Shown here: positions 61,017 through 64,000 of the stretch, one piece after another
How positions within the stretch are numbered: the stretch's first letter is position 1
Layout: each line of letters begins with the position of its first letter
Source: Nocardia sp. SYP-A9097
GTDB lineage: Bacteria; Actinomycetota; Actinomycetes; Mycobacteriales; Mycobacteriaceae
NCBI RefSeq assembly: GCF_009649815.1
Contig: NZ_WJIC01000011.1
Location: forward strand, 62,001-126,000
Reading direction: 5' to 3'
Length of the DNA stretch: 64,000 nucleotides
Made by a program: the position numbers and the translations under genes
The notes under the pieces: model-generated
The model's database searches: none
Seen by the model: the letters and a program-made list of their open reading frames with translations, nothing else
What the model was told of the DNA's origin: nothing

Positions 61017-61979
61017 ATGGAACAGCGGACGGTGGGGCGCAGCGGGCTCCGAGTCTCCCGGCTCGGACTGGCCACCCACACCTGGGGCCGGGAGACCGAC
61101 GCCGACGACGCGGCAGCGCAATTGGCCGCCTTCGCCGAGGCGGGCGGCACCCTCGTGGACACCTCCCCCGCCTATGGCGACGGTGCGGCGCAACACATTC
61201 TCGGACCGCTGGTGCGCGAACTCGGGCGCGAGGAGTTCGTGCTGAGTGTGTGCTCGGGACAGCGTGCGGCACATACCGATCCGGCCGCCGGACCCGCGCC
61301 CACGAGTGTGCGCTGGCGGGTCGATGCCTCGCGGCGCACCATGATGCGCCAACTCGATCAGACCCTGGGATTGCTGGGCACCGATCACCTGGATCTGTGG
61401 ACCGTGGCCGCCTGGGATCCGCACACCCCGCTCGAAGAGGTCGCGGCCACACTGGAATACGCGGTCCGCACCGGACGCACCCGCTATGCCGGAGTGCGCG
61501 GCTACGACGGCTGGCAGCTGGCGACCCTGGCGTGCGCGGCACCGTTGACCGCCGCGCAAACCCCGTACTCGCTGCTGGCGCGCGGCGTGGAACACGAATT
61601 CGTCCCCGCCGCACAGCATCACGGGCTCGGCATCATCGCCACCGCGCCGCTGGCGGGCGGCATCCTCACCGGCAAATACCGGGACGGGGTGCCCGCGGAT
61701 TCGCGCGGCGCGGACGAGGCGACCGCCGCGGAGATCAATGCCGGCCTGGACGATCGGGCGGTGCGCGTGGTCGATGCCGTGGTCACCGCCGCCGACGGAC
61801 TCGGCACCTCACCGCTGGCGGTGGCGCTGGCCTGGATTCGGGACCAGCCCGGGGTGGCGAGCATGATCGTCGGCGCCCGCGATATCGGCCAGCTCACCGG
61901 CGTACTCGCCGCGGAAACCCTGGAGTTGCCGCGCGCCATTACGGCCGCTCTGGGCGACGTCAGTGCACGCACCGAATGA
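61017..61979 (+). CDS. Aldo/keto reductase-fold protein lacking catalytic Lys and His
   Basis: A 320-residue TIM-barrel protein of the AKR superfamily. The NADP-binding and barrel motifs are clear (RTVGRSGLRVSRLGLATHTWG; GGTLVDTSPAYGDGAAQHILG; ALAWIRDQPGVASMIVGARDIGQL). The Asp and Tyr of the catalytic tetrad are retained in DTSPAYGDG. The Lys position (usually ATKFG) reads SVCSG, and the His position (usually YQLHRPD) reads WTVAAWD. Normal AKR chemistry is therefore doubtful. It is divergent from uppP. GTG at 61014 is an alternative start. Confidence 0.88.
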   Translation: MEQRTVGRSGLRVSRLGLATHTWGRETDADDAAAQLAAFAEAGGTLVDTSPAYGDGAAQHILGPLVRELGREEFVLSVCSGQRAAHTDPAAGPAPTSVRWRVDASRRTMMRQLDQTLGLLGTDHLDLWTVAAWDPHTPLEEVAATLEYAVRTGRTRYAGVRGYDGWQLATLACAAPLTAAQTPYSLLARGVEHEFVPAAQHHGLGIIATAPLAGGILTGKYRDGVPADSRGADEATAAEINAGLDDRAVRVVDAVVTAADGLGTSPLAVALAWIRDQPGVASMIVGARDIGQLTGVLAAETLELPRAITAALGDVSARTE

Positions 61980-61981
61980 GC

Positions 61982-62000
61982 GATGGCTAGCCTTACCTGC
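61982..62000 (+). promoter_or_regulatory. IdeR/DtxR-like iron box
   Basis: GATGGCTAGCCTTACCTGC matches 14 of 19 positions of the iron box TWAGGTWAGSCTWACCTWA, with ten consecutive matches in the right half. It lies directly before the haem/iron-binding protein gene. Confidence 0.55.
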
Positions 62001-63044
62001 ATGAGGTGTCTCGTGCATGCCCGATCAGCCGTTCTGCTGCGCACCGTCGCGGTGCTGCTCGGCGGCAGTCTGCTCCTCGGCGCCACCGCCTGCACCGGCA
62101 CCACCGGCCCCACGGTCGCGGGGCAACAGGGACCCGCCACCGCCACCGTGGGCGATGCCGACCCGGTGCCGATCGGACCCGAACCCACCCCGGCCCTGCC
62201 GGTCACCGTGCACAACTACGACGGCGGCGAGGTGACGGTCACCGACGCCGGCCGCATCATCGCCGTCGACCGCTCGGGCACATTCGCCCAGACCGTGTAC
62301 GCGCTCGGCCTGGGCTCGAAACTGGTGGGGCGCTCCACCTCCGCCGCGTTCCCCGCGGTCGAGGATGTACCCAACGTTGCCGGTGGTTCGGGCAGCATGA
62401 GCGTGGAAGCCATTGCCGCACTGCGGCCTTCGGTGCTGCTCACCGACAGCACCAGCGCCACACCGGTGATGCGGGACCAGTTGAAGGCCCTGGGAATCCC
62501 TACGGTCTACCTCGATCCCGCGCGCACCATCGACGGTGTGGGACCGCAAATCGAAGCGGTCGCCAACGCCCTCGGTGTGCCCGAGGCGGGAAAGAAGCTC
62601 GCCCAGCGCACCAAGGACGAGATCGCCGCGGCCACCGCGACGGTGCCCGCGCAGGATCCCAAACTGCGGATCGCGTTCCTGTACCTGCGCAGCACCGCCA
62701 TCACCATGATCGCCGGACCGGGCTCGGGCGCGGACTCGCTCATCGCGGCCCTGGGCGCGACCGACGCCGGCACCGCGTCGGGGGTGAAGGAGCCGTTCAT
62801 TCCGATCACCAGCGAAGCGCTCATCGCGGCCGCGCCCGACGTGCTGCTGGTCATGTCCGACGGCCTGTCCTCGGTCGGCGGCGTCGACGGCCTGGCCAAG
62901 ATTCCCGGCATCGCCCAGACTCCCGGCGGTAAGAACAAGCGCGTGGTCGATATGTCCGACGCTGTCGTATTGAGCTTCGGCCCCAATACCGGTCGTGTCG
63001 TGGCCGCCCTGGCAAAGGCCATCTACGGCAATCCGACGGCATGA
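62001..63044 (+). CDS. Haem/iron ABC transporter substrate-binding lipoprotein (HmuT-like)
   Basis: A 347-residue lipoprotein. The signal ends in the lipobox LLGATAC; two-lobed FecCD-type binding protein sequence follows: GRIIAVDRSGTFAQTVYALGLGSKLVGRSTS, MSVEAIAALRPSVLLTDS and DVLLVMSDGLSSVGGVDGLAKIPGIAQTPGG. It resembles haemin-binding HmuT, with siderophore binding as the alternative. An upstream frame to 61983 crosses the iron box; a GTG at 62013 with GAGGTG upstream may be the true start. The next gene overlaps by ATGA. Iron-repressed expression is likely. Confidence 0.9.
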   Translation: MRCLVHARSAVLLRTVAVLLGGSLLLGATACTGTTGPTVAGQQGPATATVGDADPVPIGPEPTPALPVTVHNYDGGEVTVTDAGRIIAVDRSGTFAQTVYALGLGSKLVGRSTSAAFPAVEDVPNVAGGSGSMSVEAIAALRPSVLLTDSTSATPVMRDQLKALGIPTVYLDPARTIDGVGPQIEAVANALGVPEAGKKLAQRTKDEIAAATATVPAQDPKLRIAFLYLRSTAITMIAGPGSGADSLIAALGATDAGTASGVKEPFIPITSEALIAAAPDVLLVMSDGLSSVGGVDGLAKIPGIAQTPGGKNKRVVDMSDAVVLSFGPNTGRVVAALAKAIYGNPTA

Positions 63045-64000
63045 CCGACACACCCCCTCCGCACCGCCTGGACCCGCAGGATTCGACCGTGCCCCCAGCG
63101 AATTCCCCCGCCCCACCGGATGCCCCGGCGGCGCACCGGGGTTCGCCCGATCCGGCCGTCGGTACGAAGAACGCGGCCGCAGCGGGATCGGACGGCGACC
63201 GGCGTTCGCCGGGTACGGAATCGGTCGCGGCGGTGCGGAACGGCGACAGCCCTTCGACGAGTAGGGATTCGACCACACCCGATGCGGCTGTGCAGTCTGT
63301 GCCGCAATCGGCGGATTTGACCGCCGCGGTGGATTCGATTGCGGTGCACGGCAAGCCGGTGACCGGGCGCAGCGGTTCACGCTCGCGCACCACGCTCATC
63401 TTCGCCGGGGCCCTGCTGGCGCTCATCGCGCTCGCGCTGATCTCGGCGGCCGTGGGGCAGGTGCCGACCACCCCACTCGAGGTGGCGGGCAGCGTCTTTC
63501 ACCGGATCGGACTCGACTGGGGGCCGATGCCCGCACACCCCGCCGGCGATGTGACGTTGTGGGAGGTGCGATTCCCGCGCGTGGTCATGGCCATGCTCGT
63601 GGGTGCCGCACTGGCGACAGCGGGTGCGTTGTTGCAGGGCGTGTTCGCCAATCCTCTTGCCGAGCCCGGAGTGATCGGTGTCTCGGCCGGAGCGGCGGTC
63701 GGCGCGGGCACGGTCATCGTGGTCGGCGGGACCTTCGTGGCGTCCTGGTCGGTCGCTGCCGGAGCGTTCGTGGCCGGACTGCTGACCACCCTGCTGGTGT
63801 ACGTGCTCTCGCGCTCCAACGGCCGCACCGAAGTGGTGACGCTCGTGCTGACCGGTGTGGCCATCAACGCCTTTGCGGGCGGACTGATTTCATTCCTGCT
63901 GTTCAGTGCCTCCCCGGCCGCACGCGATCAGATCGTGTTCTGGCAGATGGGCAGCCTCAACGGAGCGACCTGGCAGTCCGTCGGGGTGGTCGCGCCACTG
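63041..64000 (+). CDS. FecCD-family ABC transporter permease (partial at window end)
   Basis: A partial permease; 320 codons are visible and the gene continues past the window. It overlaps the binding-protein gene by ATGA. Residues ~120 onward are typical FecCD (HmuU-like): TLWEVRFPRVVMAMLVGAALATAGALLQGVFANPLAEPGVIGVSAGAAVGAG and GAINAFAGG-type helices. The first ~115 residues are an unusual Pro/Ser/Ala-rich, probably disordered cytoplasmic extension. The partner ATPase is presumably downstream. Confidence 0.92.
   Translation, partial: MTDTPPPHRLDPQDSTVPPANSPAPPDAPAAHRGSPDPAVGTKNAAAAGSDGDRRSPGTESVAAVRNGDSPSTSRDSTTPDAAVQSVPQSADLTAAVDSIAVHGKPVTGRSGSRSRTTLIFAGALLALIALALISAAVGQVPTTPLEVAGSVFHRIGLDWGPMPAHPAGDVTLWEVRFPRVVMAMLVGAALATAGALLQGVFANPLAEPGVIGVSAGAAVGAGTVIVVGGTFVASWSVAAGAFVAGLLTTLLVYVLSRSNGRTEVVTLVLTGVAINAFAGGLISFLLFSASPAARDQIVFWQMGSLNGATWQSVGVVAPL

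Overview
The window reads as a high-GC actinobacterial chromosome, most likely Nocardia or a close mycolic-acid relative. The evidence is RbpA, the mycothiol ligase MshC in its conserved neighbourhood (UppP, histidine phosphatase, DUF3090, SCO1664-like), a perfect KstR-type operator motif, a CRP-type site, and strong third-position GC bias in almost all genes. No rRNA, tRNA, CRISPR array or complete insertion sequence was found.

Layout. 1-13.9 kb: the 3' end of a large non-ribosomal peptide synthetase (serine-type A domain, then three related modules and a thioesterase) translationally coupled to a DrrA/DrrB-type exporter. 14-24 kb: RbpA, small regulators, hydrolases, a LytM-type peptidase with a CRP-like site, a GT9 glycosyltransferase, and an MFS pump coupled to an SGNH hydrolase under a divergent TetR gene. 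24-32 kb: YnfA, a Tat-exported DyP peroxidase overlapping a PCuAC copper chaperone, a His-rich membrane protein, and a two-component system with a DUF4173 membrane protein. 32-43.5 kb: mostly housekeeping and metabolic singletons (XRE regulator, fructosamine-kinase-like, GH1 glycosidase, VOC protein, PpiB-type cyclophilin, phosphoribosyltransferase, meta-cleavage hydrolase, EEP phosphatase, kinase-like receptor).

43.5-49.3 kb is the most unusual part. A near-consensus chromosome dimer resolution site (dif) at 43556-43583 is followed by a patchy, partly AT-rich accessory segment with orphan ORFs, an unknown protein coupled by an ATGA overlap to a complete tyrosine recombinase, and a secreted glycine-rich protein. 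The segment ends inside a FadD-type acyl-CoA ligase gene that has lost its 5' end and carries a frameshift. This suggests the window crosses the replication terminus and that DNA has been inserted or deleted next to dif.

49.3-64 kb: two methyltransferases and a MerR regulator with a 19-bp-spacer promoter, an epoxide-hydrolase-like enzyme, a 987-residue fusion (SRPBCC, thiolase-like, crotonase), the mshC-uppP cluster, an aldo/keto-reductase-like protein lacking two catalytic residues, and the start of a haem/iron ABC transporter with an IdeR-like box. Two copies of a ~60-bp palindromic repeat (28.2 kb and 56.1 kb) and two copies of an 18-bp operator-like sequence (35.8 kb and 36.4 kb) are repeats the genes do not explain.
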